Source of the DNA: Tistlia sp040905785
Lineage (GTDB): Bacteria > Pseudomonadota > Alphaproteobacteria > Kiloniellales > DSM-21159
Length of the DNA: 64,000 bases
Assembly (NCBI RefSeq): GCF_040905785.1
Contig: NZ_JBBDQW010000078.1
Span: 1 to 64,000, forward strand
Direction: 5' to 3'
The notes beneath the pieces are model-generated. The model ran no database searches and was not told where the DNA came from. It saw only the letters and a list, made by a program, of their open reading frames with translations. Below, piece by piece: positions 34,200 to 44,318 of the stretch (position 1 is its first letter; every line of letters starts with the position of its first letter). A program made the position numbers and the translations under genes.

Positions 34200-34250
34200 G
34201 GCGTAGCGGACCGGAGCGTCACGGGTCGCCGTCCTACGGCACAGCCCCCC

Positions 34251-35451
<1,201 letters not shown>

Positions 35452-35459
<8 letters not shown>

Positions 35460-36180
35460 CGTGGGTCTCCGGGACTATCGCCTGTTCGGCGGGGGCCGCG
35501 ACCTCCTTGAGGTCGTCGGCGACGGCGAGCGGCGCGGCGGTCGCGGCGCGGACCTGCTCGAGCGGGACGCCGGGGGCGATCTCGCGCAGCAGGAAGCCCT
35601 GCGGCGTCACGTCGATCACGCCGAAGGAGGTGAAGACGCGCCTGACCACGCCGGGCGCGGTCAGGGGATAGCTGCAGCGCTCCATCAGCTTGGGCTCGCC
35701 CTCGCGGGTCGTGTGCTCGGTGATGACCAGGACGTGGCGCACGCCGGCGACCAGGTCCATGGCGCCGCCGACCGCGGGAATGGCGCCCTCGGCCCCGGTC
35801 GACCAGTTGGCGATGTCGCCGTTGGCGGCGACCTGCATGGCGCCGAGGATGCAGTAGTCGATGTGGCCGCCGCGGATCATCGCGAAGGAGTCGGCGTGGT
35901 GGAACAGGCTGGCGCCGGGCAGCAGGGTCACCGGCTTCTTGCCGGCGTTGATCAGGTCCGGGTCCTCCTCGCCGGGCCGCGCCGGGCCGAAGCCGAGGAT
36001 GCCGTTCTCGGTGTGGTAGACGACCTCGCGGCCGGCCGGCACGTGGGCGGCGACCAGCTCGGGGATGCCGATGCCGAGGTTGACGTAGGCGCCGTCGGGG
36101 ATGTCCTGGGCGGCGCGCCAGGCCATCTGGACCCGGCTCAGGCCCTTGCGGTTGGGACGGTCGTCGGTCGTGGCTGTCAT
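35452..36180 (-). CDS. pcaJ: 3-oxoacid CoA-transferase subunit B
   Basis: A 242-residue family I CoA-transferase beta subunit. The catalytic glutamate lies in VVYHTENGILGFGPARPGEE near residue 60; DGAYVNLGIGIPELVAAHVP near 30 and HADSFAMIRGGHIDYCILGA near 100 are family landmarks. It transfers CoA from succinyl-CoA to a 3-oxoacid, 3-oxoadipate if the set works as PcaIJF. The start overlaps the subunit A stop by four bases. Confidence 0.9.
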
Positions 36181-36887
36181 GGGTAGCTGGCTCCCTGGGC
36201 GACGAGCTCGGATTCGGCGGCCGGCGCGGCGACCTCGACCAGGCGGTCGACGAAGATGCCGGGCGTGACCACGACCTCGGGGTCGATCCCGCCGGCCGGC
36301 AGGATCCGCCGGACCTGGACGACGCTGGTCGCCGCGGCCATGCACATGATCGGCCCGAAGTTGCGGCCGGCCTTGTTGAAGGTCAGGTTGCCGAAGCGGT
36401 CGCCGGCCTCGGCGCGGACCAGCGCGACGTCGCCGCGGATCGCCCGCTCCATGACGTAGCTGCGGCCCTCGAACTCGCGCTGCTCCTTGCCCTCGGCCAG
36501 CACGGTACCGGCCGCGGTCGGCGTGAAGAAGGCCGGCACCCCCGCGCCGCCGGCGCGGATCCGCTCGGCCAGCGTGCCCTGGGGCACCAGCTCCAGCTCG
36601 ATCTCGCCGCGGCGGTAGAGGTCGGGAAAGACCTTCGAGTGGGAGGAGCGCGGGTAGGAGCAGACCATCTTGCGCACCCGCCCGGCCTGGATCAGCGCGG
36701 CCAGGCCGACGTGGCCGTTGCCGGTGTTGTTGCTGACCACGGTCAGCTCGCGCGCGCCCTGGTCGATCAGGCCGTGGATCAGCTCGATCGGGCTGCCCGA
36801 TTCGCCGAAGCCGCCGACCAGCACCACGGCGCCGTCGGCGACGTCGGCCAGCGCCGCGGCGACGTCCGGCAGGGTCTTGTCGATCAT
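36177..36887 (-). CDS. pcaI: 3-oxoacid CoA-transferase subunit A
   Basis: A 236-residue family I CoA-transferase alpha subunit. The CoA-binding motif is GAVVLVGGFGESGSPIELIH near residue 20, followed by ELTVVSNNTGNGHVGLAALI and the ICMAAATSVVQVRRILPAGG segment near 180. GAGGAGCCCCG precedes the ATG. It is the first gene of a compact IJF operon next to a large repeat array that contains the scaffold gap. I saw no other pca genes in the window. Confidence 0.9.
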   Translation of the reverse strand: MIDKTLPDVAAALADVADGAVVLVGGFGESGSPIELIHGLIDQGARELTVVSNNTGNGHVGLAALIQAGRVRKMVCSYPRSSHSKVFPDLYRRGEIELELVPQGTLAERIRAGGAGVPAFFTPTAAGTVLAEGKEQREFEGRSYVMERAIRGDVALVRAEAGDRFGNLTFNKAGRNFGPIMCMAAATSVVQVRRILPAGGIDPEVVVTPGIFVDRLVEVAAPAAESELVAQGASYP

Positions 36888-37522
36888 CGGGGCTCCTCGC
36901 TGCGTCTGTTGTCGCGGTCCTTCCTACACGCTGACGGCGCCGCGCTCCACTGCGCGTCTGCGTGTCTGCGCTTCCACGCTTGCATGGTTCGACAGGCTCA
37001 CCATGAAGCGACGGCAGGGGTGGGTGCNNNNNNNNNNNNNNNNNNNNNNNNNNNNNNNNNNNNNNNNNNNNNNNNNNNNNNNNNNNNNNNNNNNNNNNNN
37101 NNNNNNNNNNNNNNNNNNNNNNNNNNNCCGCCAGGCGCGTCCACGCTTGCATGGTTCGACAGGCTCACCATGAAGCGACGGCAGGGGTGGGTGCGGGTGT
37201 CGACCCTGTCTCCCGAACGCCTCCCCCGCGCGTTTCCAGGCCGCAGCGACCCGCCAGGCGCGTCCACGCTTGCATGGTTCGACAGGCTCACCATGAAGCG
37301 ACGGCGGGGATGGGCGCGGGTGTCGACCCTGTCTCCGAACGCTTCCCCCGCGCGTTTCCAAGCCGCCGACCCGCCAGGCGCTTCCGTCGCTTCATGGTGA
37401 GCTTGTCGAACCATGCAAGCGCGAAGGACGCCGCCGCAGGGAACCCGGCCAGCCTTGGTGCGCTGTCTCATTGGGGAGTATTGTCTTCCCGAGTCGCTTC
37501 ACAAGGAACAGCGCGCCCCCTC
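36888..37522. repeat. tandem array of about 123-base units with inverted end copy
   Basis: No gene is supported here. A unit beginning CCACGCTTGCATGGTTCGAC occurs at 36974, 37141 and 37264 (period 123 for the last two), each with the TTCGACAGGCTCACCATGAA palindrome element. At 37390-37418 the same core returns in inverted form (CTTCATGGTGAGCTTGTCGA). The scaffold gap lies between the first and second visible units, so the true copy number is unknown. The short 5' leader of the next gene follows. Confidence 0.8.
37028..37127. other. 100-N scaffold gap
   Basis: Exactly 100 N, the usual placeholder for a gap of unknown length. It sits inside the tandem array described around it, which explains the assembly break. 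Confidence 0.98.
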
Positions 37523-39193
37523 ATGGACTTCTCGATCGCCCTCGTGCATCTGGCCGGCACCGTGGCGCTGCTGCTCTGGGGCACGCACATGGTGCGCACC
37601 GGCGTGCAGCGCGCCTTCGGCGCCAGGCTGCGCTCGCTGCTCGGCAGCGCCCTGCGCAGCCGCTTCACGGCCGTGCTCGCCGGCACCGGCGTGACCGCCG
37701 CGCTGCAGAGCAGCACCGCCACCGGCCTGATGACCACCGGCTTCACCGCGAGCGGCCTGGTCCGCCTGACGCCGGCCCTGGCGGTCATGCTGGGCGCCGG
37801 GGTCGGCTCCACGCTGATCGTGCAGCTGCTGTCCTTCGACGTCGCGGTCTTCGCGCCGGCGCTGATCCTGCTCGGCGTCGTCCTGTTCCGGCGCGACAAC
37901 GGCTCCCACGTCCACGATCTCGGCCGGGTCTTCATCGGCCTTGGCCTGATGCTGATGGCGCTGCACCAGCTGCTGGCGCTGATGGAGCCCTACGAGCGGG
38001 CGCCGGAGCTGCGCATGCTGCTCGGCGCCCTGGCCGCCGTGCCGATGCTGAACCTGATCCTCGGTGCGGCCGCGGCCTGGATCGCCCACTCCAGCGTCGC
38101 GGTCGTGCTGCTGGTCATGTCGCTGGCGCTCAACGGCGTGATCGAGCCGCTCGCCGCCTTCGCCTTCGTCATCGGCGCCAACCTCGGCACGGCGGTCAAC
38201 CCGCTGCTCGAGGGCGGCGCCGGCGACGACCCCAAGGCCCGGCGCCTGCCGGTCGGCAACCTGCTGATGCGCGCGCTCGGCGCGGTGCTGGCCATGGCCG
38301 CCCTGCAGCCGCTGACCGAGCTGGTCCTGGCGCTCGACCCGCAGCGCGCCGTCGCCAATTTCCACACGCTGTTCAACCTGGCGCTGGTGCTGCTGTTCCT
38401 GCCGCTGCTCGACCCCTTCGCGCGGCTGCTGGAGCGGCTGCTGCCGGACCGCAGCGCGGCCAGCGACCCCTCGCGCCCGCTCTACCTCGACAAGGCGGCG
38501 AAGCGGACCCCGGTGGTGGCGCTCGGCGGCGCCGCGCGCGAGGCGCTGCGGCTCGCCGATGTCCTGGAGGAGATGCTGCACGGCGCGCGCGAGGCGCTGG
38601 CCACGGGCGACCGCCGGCTGATCGCCGAGACCAAGCGCCTCGACGACGTGCTCGACGGCCTGAACAACGCGATCAAGTCCTACCTGACCTCGATCGACCC
38701 CGAGGGCCTCAGCGAGGCCGACCACCGCCGGCTCACCGAGATCCTGACCTTCGCCATGAACCTCGAGCAGGCCGGCGACGTCGTCGAGCGCAACCTGCTG
38801 CCGCACGCCGCCAAGCGGCTGAAGCGCGGCCTCGCCTTCTCCAAGGACGGCCTGGCGGAGCTGACCGGCATGATGGACCAGCTGATCGCCAACCTGCGCA
38901 CCGCCGCCTCGCTGCTGATGACCGGCGACCGGCGCGCCGCGCGGCTGCTGGCCGACGAGAAGGTCGCCTTCCGCAGCGCCGAGTCGGCGGCGACCGAGGC
39001 GCACTTCACGCGGCTGCGCGCCGGGCGGCTCGACACCGCCCAGACCAGCGCCCTGCACCTCGACCTGCTGCGCGACGTCAAGCTGGTCAACTCGCACATC
39101 GTCGCCGCCGCCGCCTACCCCGTGCTGGAGCGCACCGGCGAGCTGCTGCCCAGCCGCATCGCCGCCGGCGGCCGGAGCGGACGCCCGGGCTGA
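37523..39193 (+). CDS. Na/Pi cotransporter family protein with PhoU-like tail
   Basis: A 556-residue member of the Na/Pi cotransporter (NptA/YjbB) family. The first 310 residues hold about nine membrane helices and the two family repeats with QSS motifs: TGVTAALQSSTATGLMTTGF near residue 54, and the degenerate second copy AAWIAHSSVAVVLLVMSLAL near 180. FVIGANLGTAVNPLLEGG is near 213. The last 210 residues form two PhoU-like helical repeats (LADVLEEMLHGAREAL; EILTFAMNLEQAGDVVERNL; ALHLDLLRDVKLVNSHIVA). The role is probably phosphate export or uptake. Ribosome site AAGGA is weak and distant. It stands alone, with the stop codon inside a 17-base tandem repeat. Confidence 0.92.
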   Translation: MDFSIALVHLAGTVALLLWGTHMVRTGVQRAFGARLRSLLGSALRSRFTAVLAGTGVTAALQSSTATGLMTTGFTASGLVRLTPALAVMLGAGVGSTLIVQLLSFDVAVFAPALILLGVVLFRRDNGSHVHDLGRVFIGLGLMLMALHQLLALMEPYERAPELRMLLGALAAVPMLNLILGAAAAWIAHSSVAVVLLVMSLALNGVIEPLAAFAFVIGANLGTAVNPLLEGGAGDDPKARRLPVGNLLMRALGAVLAMAALQPLTELVLALDPQRAVANFHTLFNLALVLLFLPLLDPFARLLERLLPDRSAASDPSRPLYLDKAAKRTPVVALGGAAREALRLADVLEEMLHGAREALATGDRRLIAETKRLDDVLDGLNNAIKSYLTSIDPEGLSEADHRRLTEILTFAMNLEQAGDVVERNLLPHAAKRLKRGLAFSKDGLAELTGMMDQLIANLRTAASLLMTGDRRAARLLADEKVAFRSAESAATEAHFTRLRAGRLDTAQTSALHLDLLRDVKLVNSHIVAAAAYPVLERTGELLPSRIAAGGRSGRPG

Positions 39194-39236
39194 GCGGACG
39201 CCCGGGCTGAGCGGACGCCCCGGCTGAGCGGACGCG
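39175..39236. repeat. 17-base tandem repeat over the stop codon
   Basis: GAGCGGACGCCCGGGCT is repeated three times (39175, 39192, 39209, the third with one change) with a fourth partial copy from 39226. The first copy contains the end of the Na/Pi cotransporter reading frame, whose TGA is at 39191-39193. Confidence 0.85.
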
Positions 39237-39257
39237 CAGGCAGAGTCCGGGCCGGCC

Positions 39258-40577
39258 TCAGGCCGGCGGCGAGACCAGCAGGGCGATGCGCGCGGCGACG
39301 TCGAGGCAGGCCCAGTCGGCGCCCTTGGCCGCGGCGACCATCAGGCCGGTCGGCAGGGCTCCCGGCGCCTGCATCGGCAGCGTCGCGGCGCAGCCGTCGG
39401 CGAAGTTGATCGCCGAGGGATTGCGCAGCATCAGCGCGTTCAGCCGGTCGAAGTCCTGGGCCACGTCGTGGATCAACGGCGCCACGGTCGGCACGGTCGG
39501 CAGCAGCAGCGCGTCGACCTCGGCGGCCAGGGCGGCCCAGCCGGCCTGCGCCTGCTCGCGCAGGCGGTAGGCCTCGGCGCGGTCCTCGGCGCTCACCGTC
39601 TCGGCGAAGCGGATGCGGCCGAGCACCCGCGGGTCGCCGCTCGTCTCCAGCGCCGAGAGCCGCCCGGCGTGGACGGCATGGGCCTCGGTCGCGACGACGA
39701 TGCGGTTGCACCAGCCGGCCTTCTCCAGGAAGGGCGCGGCGACCGGCTGCAGCACCGCGCCGGCGCGGGCCAGGATGCCGAGCGCGCGCTCGAAGTCGGC
39801 GGCGACCTGGCCGTCGAGCTCGCCCTGCAGCGGGCCGCCGAGCACGCCCAGGCGCAGGCCGCGCACGCCGGCCTCGCGGTCGAGCCGGCCGGGGGTGCCG
39901 GACAGCACGGCGTGGACCTCGGCGCAGGTCTCCACGCTGCGCGCCAGGGGGCCGATCGAGTCGTAGCTGCCGGCCAGGGGAAAGGCGCCCTCCAGCGGCA
40001 CCGCGGCCTGGGAGGGCTTGAAGCCGGCGAGGCCGTTGAGCGCAGCCGGAATGCGCACCGAGCCGCCGGTGTCGGAGCCGAGCGCGACGTCGCTCAGGCC
40101 CAGGCCGACACCTACGGCCCCGCCGGAGGTCGAGCCGCCGGGGATGCGCCGGGGGTCGCGGCTGTTGCCGCAGGTGCCGTAGTGCGGGTTGAGGCCGACG
40201 CCGGAATAGGCGAACTCGGTCATGGCGGTGCGCCCGAAGGGCACCGCCCCGGCCTGGCGGAGCCGGCGCACGGCCTCGGCGTCGGCCTCGGCCGGCGGAC
40301 TCGACAGCAGCTCGAGCGAGCCGGCGCCGGTGACCTGCCCGGCCTCGTCGAAGAGGTCCTTGATCGAGACCGTCAGGCCGTGCAGCGGCAGCGTCTCGCC
40401 GGCGGCGCGGCGGGCGTCGGCGGCCTCGGCCGCCTCCAGGATGCGCTCCGCGTCGAAGCTCGCGAAGAGGCGGCCCAGGGTCAGGGGCTCGAGGGCCGCG
40501 GCCTGCTCCAGGGCCGTCTCGGCCCGGCGGCGGGCGCTGAGGCGCAGGCGCTGCGCGCGGGGTGGCGGAAGCGGCAT
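39258..40577 (-). CDS. amidase signature family enzyme
   Basis: A 439-residue amidase of the Ser-Ser-Lys type. The catalytic lysine is in LPLHGLTVSIKDLFDEAGQV near residue 74, the cis-serine in RIPGGSTSGGAVGVGLGL near 147, and the nucleophile serine in VALGSDTGGSVRIPAALNGL near 165, so the triad is complete. FKPSQAAVPLEGAFPLAGSY follows as usual. It is the last gene of an operon with a DUF2848 protein, a TRAP transporter and a DUF1445 hydro-lyase, so it probably hydrolyses an imported amide or a ring-opened lactam. The exact substrate is unknown. Confidence 0.92.
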   Translation of the reverse strand: MPLPPPRAQRLRLSARRRAETALEQAAALEPLTLGRLFASFDAERILEAAEAADARRAAGETLPLHGLTVSIKDLFDEAGQVTGAGSLELLSSPPAEADAEAVRRLRQAGAVPFGRTAMTEFAYSGVGLNPHYGTCGNSRDPRRIPGGSTSGGAVGVGLGLSDVALGSDTGGSVRIPAALNGLAGFKPSQAAVPLEGAFPLAGSYDSIGPLARSVETCAEVHAVLSGTPGRLDREAGVRGLRLGVLGGPLQGELDGQVAADFERALGILARAGAVLQPVAAPFLEKAGWCNRIVVATEAHAVHAGRLSALETSGDPRVLGRIRFAETVSAEDRAEAYRLREQAQAGWAALAAEVDALLLPTVPTVAPLIHDVAQDFDRLNALMLRNPSAINFADGCAATLPMQAPGALPTGLMVAAAKGADWACLDVAARIALLVSPPA

Positions 40578-40598
40578 GGCGGGGACCTTCTCGTGGTG

Positions 40599-41297
40599 TC
40601 AGGAGACGTTCGGCAGGACCTCGACCCTATAGCTGCAGGCGATGCTGCGGTCGAGCCGCGGGTCGCGCAGCTCCATGTGGAAGGCGAGCGCCGGGCGCAC
40701 GCCGCCGGAGATGACCGGGAAGGTGCCGCAGAGCATCATCGCGCCCGCCGCCATCCGGCCGCCGCCGGCCGCCACCGGCGTCCCGGCCAGCAGCTCGGCG
40801 AAGGGCCGGATGCCGGCGATCGTGCCCTCCTGGTAGAGGACGCGCGCTGCGCCCTCGGCCTCCTCGATCCAGGAGCGCAGCTCGAGCTGCTCCAGGTGCC
40901 CCGCGACCTCCTCGAAGCGCCAGGCCTGGCGCGCCACCGGCTTGGCGCAGATCTGCTTGGACAGCGCCACGGAGTAGGTTTCCAGGCTGCGGTCGGTGTG
41001 GTCGGAGCCGAGGCCGAGGTAGAGCGCCTCGCCGCTGTCGAAGAGCAGCGGCTCGACCTCGCCGGAGCTGCCGTCGCCGACGACCTGGATCGCCGGCGCC
41101 TGGGTGAAGGCCTGGGCCGAGACCCGGTAGTAGAGCGGCACGCTCGAGGGCCGCGGCACGCCGATCGCCGCCAGCTCCTCGATGTGGTGCTCGATGGCCG
41201 CGGGATCGCGCCCGGTCCAGCCGGCGATCACGCCCTGGCGCCGCTCCAGGCGCAGCCTCCCCTCCCCCTCGACCTCGAACTGAAGCTCGTCCGCCAT
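40599..41297 (-). CDS. DUF2848 family protein
   Basis: A 232-residue protein of the DUF2848 family, which is distantly related to fumarylacetoacetate hydrolase folds. Recognisable stretches are GWTGRDPAAIEHHIEELAAI near residue 27, VPRPSSVPLYYRVSAQ near 48, LGLGSDHTDRSLETYSVALS near 92, and QICAKPVARQAWRF after it. The biochemical function of the family is not established; it is usually found beside amidases and transporters, as here between DctM and the amidase with short gaps on both sides. Confidence 0.85.
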   Translation of the reverse strand: MADELQFEVEGEGRLRLERRQGVIAGWTGRDPAAIEHHIEELAAIGVPRPSSVPLYYRVSAQAFTQAPAIQVVGDGSSGEVEPLLFDSGEALYLGLGSDHTDRSLETYSVALSKQICAKPVARQAWRFEEVAGHLEQLELRSWIEEAEGAARVLYQEGTIAGIRPFAELLAGTPVAAGGGRMAAGAMMLCGTFPVISGGVRPALAFHMELRDPRLDRSIACSYRVEVLPNVS

Positions 41298-41325
41298 CTT
41301 CGCGTTTCTCCCGTGGTTTGTTCGA

Positions 41326-42603
41326 TCAGCCGCCGCCCAGCCAGAGCGCGATGCCCGGGAAGACGATCAGCAGGGCCGCCATGACCAGCATGACGGCGAC
41401 GTAGGGGATCGCGCCGACCATGACCTCGGCGAGGTTGCCGCCCTTGCGCGCGCCCTGGACGACGTAGAGGTTGAGCCCGACCGGCGGCGTGATCAGCGCC
41501 ATCTCGATCAGCAGGATCAGCAGGATGCCGAACCAGACCGGATCGTAGCCGAGCGCCAGCACGATCGGCACGACGATCGGGATGGTCGCGACCATCAGCG
41601 ACAGCGTCTCGATGAAGAAGCCGAGCACGAGATAGAGCAGCACGATCGCCAGCAGCGTCCCGGTCGGCCCAAGCCCCAGGCCGGCCATCAGCTCGCGCAG
41701 GGCCTGGCCCAGGCCGGCCGAGGCCAGGGTGTAGTTGAGGAAGTAGGCGCCGACGATCACGAACATGATCATCGCCGTGACCCGGATCGTGCCGAGCAGC
41801 GCCTCGCGCAGCGCCGCGACGCTGAGGCCGCGCCGGGCGGCGGCGATCAGCATCGCCATGGCCACGCCCAGCGCCGCCGATTCGGTCGGCGTCGCCCAGC
41901 CCAGGTAGATCGAGCCGATGACGACGGTGAAGAGCAGCAGGATCGGCAGCAGGTCGGCGAGGCTCGCGATCCGGGCGCGCCAGCCGTAGCGCTCGCCGCC
42001 GCCGCCGAGCGCCGGCCAGAGCCAGCACAGGACGGCCGAGACGGCCATGAAGCCGAGCGCCAGCAGGAGGCCCGGCACCAGGCCGGCCAGGAACAGCTGC
42101 GGGATCGAGGTCTCGGTCAGGAAGCCGTAGACGATCAGGTTGATCGAGGGCGGGATCATGATGCCGAGCGTGCCGCCGGCCGCGATCGCGCCGGAGAAGA
42201 GCCGCGGGTCGTAGCCGAGGCGCCGGGCCTGGGGCATGGCGACCGTGGCGACCGTCGCCGCGGTCGCCACCGAGGAGCCCGAGGTCGCCGAGAACAGCGT
42301 CGCCGTCGCGATGTTGGCGTGGATCAGGCCGCCGGGCAGCCAGGAGAACCAGGTATCGAGCGCCCGGTAGGTACGCTCGGCGATGCCGGCGCGAACCAGC
42401 ACCTCGCCGAGCAGCACGAAGAAGGGGATCGCGATCAGCAGCGAGGAGTCGGTCGCCGACCAGACGACCTGGCCGAGACCTCGGATCAGCGGGAAGGGCG
42501 AGAAGAAGCTGTCGACGCCGAGGCCGAGGGCGAAGAGCACGACGCCGACCGGAAGCGACAGGCCCATCAGCACCAGCAGCCCGACCGAGAGGCCGCCGAT
42601 CAT
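41326..42603 (-). CDS. dctM: TRAP transporter large permease (DctM)
   Basis: A 425-residue DctM subunit. Landmarks are SLLIAIPFFVLLGEVLVRAG near residue 52, LFSATSGSSVATAATVATVA near 96 (a variant of the usual SGSAVADAA), GTLGIMIPPSINLIVYGFLT near 140, TPTESAALGVAMAMLI near 235 and ALITPPVGLNLYVVQGARKG near 367. The altered SGSS motif and the NLIVYG stretch place it in the subgroup paired with mannitol/chloroaromatic-type TRAP receptors. It overlaps DctQ by four bases. Confidence 0.94.
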   Translation of the reverse strand: MIGGLSVGLLVLMGLSLPVGVVLFALGLGVDSFFSPFPLIRGLGQVVWSATDSSLLIAIPFFVLLGEVLVRAGIAERTYRALDTWFSWLPGGLIHANIATATLFSATSGSSVATAATVATVAMPQARRLGYDPRLFSGAIAAGGTLGIMIPPSINLIVYGFLTETSIPQLFLAGLVPGLLLALGFMAVSAVLCWLWPALGGGGERYGWRARIASLADLLPILLLFTVVIGSIYLGWATPTESAALGVAMAMLIAAARRGLSVAALREALLGTIRVTAMIMFVIVGAYFLNYTLASAGLGQALRELMAGLGLGPTGTLLAIVLLYLVLGFFIETLSLMVATIPIVVPIVLALGYDPVWFGILLILLIEMALITPPVGLNLYVVQGARKGGNLAEVMVGAIPYVAVMLVMAALLIVFPGIALWLGGG

Positions 42604-43172
42604 GGCTCCGCCTCCTCCTGCTGCTGCGCGCCGCCGATCTCCTCGGCCAGCGCGAAACGGCCGCCGAGCAGGGCGACCAGCAGGCAGCCGGCGAGCAGCC
42701 AGGCGGTGACGGCGAACCAGGCCCAGCCGCCGAGCCAGATCGCCTGGGGGATCCACAGCGGCGTCTCGAGCGGCGTGTTGGCCAGGGAGCCGCGCGCCAG
42801 GCTGGTCGCCAGCACCGACCAGGCATGCAGCGTGACCAGCGCCGCCACGGCCGCGACGCCGAGCAGCGCCAGGGCGTCGAGGGTCGCGCGGCCGGCCGGC
42901 GCCAGCCGGCGCTGGAGCAGGTCGATGCGCACGTGGGCGCGCTCGGCGAGCGCCCAGCTCAGGCCCCAGGTCGCGATCCCCGCCATGACGTAGCCGGAGA
43001 TCTCGTCGGTACCGCCGAGCACGCCGCCGAAGGTCCGGCGCAGCGCGATCTCGACCAGGATCAGCGCGCCGGTCGCCAGGAGGACCAGGCCGCAGGCGAT
43101 GGCGATCCTCCTGTTGACCGCCCGCGTCGCGGCGGCGACGCGGGCGACCAGGTCGCTATGGCGATCCGGCAC
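42600..43172 (-). CDS. dctQ: TRAP transporter small permease (DctQ)
   Basis: A 190-residue DctQ subunit with four membrane segments: IAIACGLVLLATGALILVEI, EISGYVMAGIATWGLSWALA, LALLGVAAVAALVTLHAWSV and WLGGWAWFAVTAWLLAGCLL. TFGGVLGGTDEISGYVMA and ERAHVRIDLL are typical DctQ loops. The start is GTG at 43172, 38 bases after the receptor stop; the stop overlaps DctM. Confidence 0.92.
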   Translation of the reverse strand: MPDRHSDLVARVAAATRAVNRRIAIACGLVLLATGALILVEIALRRTFGGVLGGTDEISGYVMAGIATWGLSWALAERAHVRIDLLQRRLAPAGRATLDALALLGVAAVAALVTLHAWSVLATSLARGSLANTPLETPLWIPQAIWLGGWAWFAVTAWLLAGCLLVALLGGRFALAEEIGGAQQQEEAEP

Positions 43173-43210
43173 GCCTCAGGGCCTCTCGCGGCGGTCCTCG
43201 GCGACCGGCC

Positions 43211-44269
43211 TCAGTCGATCGTCACGCCGACGACCGCGCCGACGCTGTCGCTCCAGCGCTGCGCCCACTCGGCGCCGGCACGCTCCTTCCACTCGGGCAG
43301 CACGGTCTCGCGCAGCACCCGGTTGGCGGTCTCGGTGTCCGCCTCCGAGGGTTCGACCAGGGTCATGCCCGCGGACTCGCCGGCCGGGCACTCGCCCTTG
43401 CCGGTCAGGCAGGCGATGTCGACCTCCAGGTTGCCGGCGGCGGCGTCCCAGGCCGCGGCCTCGAAGTGCTCGGCGATCTGACTCTGGATCAGCTCCTGGG
43501 TCGCCGCGTTCAGCGACTCCCAGCGCTCCAGGTTCATCGCCGTGACGACGGCGTCCCAGCCGCCGAGCGGCAGGGTCATGAGGTAGTCAGCGCTCTCCCA
43601 CCAGCCGGCCGAGTAGCCGGAGCCCGAGCCGGTGATCGCGCAGTCGATGACGCCGCGCTCCAGCGCCCCCGGCACCTCGGAGAAGTCGACGTTGACGCCC
43701 GAGGCGCCGAGCGCCTCCAGGAACTTCGTGGTCATCCGGCCGGAGCCGCGCACCTTCAGGCCCTCGAGGTCCTTCAGGCCGGCGATCTCGGGCTTGCAGA
43801 AGACGACCTGCGGCGGATAGGGCGCGATCGCCAGCAGCTTCGAGCCGAAGCGATCGCGCATGATGTCCTCGACCATCGGCCGCGCCGCCTCGACCATGGC
43901 GCGCGCGTCGGCCGGGTCGGTCGCGACCAGCGGCACGTCCAGCCCCTCGAGCTCCGGCGCGTCGGCGACGGTGTAGTCGGCGACGGTCATGCCGACGTCG
44001 AACACGCCCTCGTCGAGCAGCCGGTACACGTCGCCGCCCTTGACGCCCATCTGGTCGAAGGTCGTCAGATTGACCGTGATCTTGCCGCCGGAGGCCTGGG
44101 GCAAGGTCTCGGTCCAGAAGGGCCGCTCGAACTGCTTGTGCAGCGGCAGGCCGCTCCAGCTGCCGACGACCGACAGCTCGACCTCCTGGATGTCCTGGGC
44201 CGCGGCGGGCGCCGCCAGGCCGGCGGCGAGCAGGCTCGCGGCGGAGAGGGTGATGAGGGTCCTGTTCAT
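43211..44269 (-). CDS. dctP: TRAP transporter solute receptor (DctP)
   Basis: A 352-residue receptor. Signal peptide LSAASLLAAGLAAPAAA; mature start QDIQEVELSVVGSWSGLPLH. It has the conserved arginine in LEGLKVRGSGRMTTKFLEAL near residue 160, then NVDFSEVPGALERGVIDCAI and TGSGSGYSAGWWE, which differ from the VDGQENP type of the other DctP proteins in this window. A cysteine pair near 290 (ACLTGKGECPAG) could form a disulfide. AAGGAG precedes the ATG at 44269. It lies between the hydro-lyase and DctQ genes in one minus-strand operon. Confidence 0.93.
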   Translation of the reverse strand: MNRTLITLSAASLLAAGLAAPAAAQDIQEVELSVVGSWSGLPLHKQFERPFWTETLPQASGGKITVNLTTFDQMGVKGGDVYRLLDEGVFDVGMTVADYTVADAPELEGLDVPLVATDPADARAMVEAARPMVEDIMRDRFGSKLLAIAPYPPQVVFCKPEIAGLKDLEGLKVRGSGRMTTKFLEALGASGVNVDFSEVPGALERGVIDCAITGSGSGYSAGWWESADYLMTLPLGGWDAVVTAMNLERWESLNAATQELIQSQIAEHFEAAAWDAAAGNLEVDIACLTGKGECPAGESAGMTLVEPSEADTETANRVLRETVLPEWKERAGAEWAQRWSDSVGAVVGVTID

Positions 44270-44318
44270 GTCGCAGCTCCTTCTTCTTGGGAAACGCATC
44301 GTTCTGTCTAAAGCCGCC

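Noticed and set aside
36970..37424. Possible CRISPR array
   Set aside because: The units are about 123 bases, nearly identical throughout, and have no unique spacers or cas genes. It is a plain tandem repeat.
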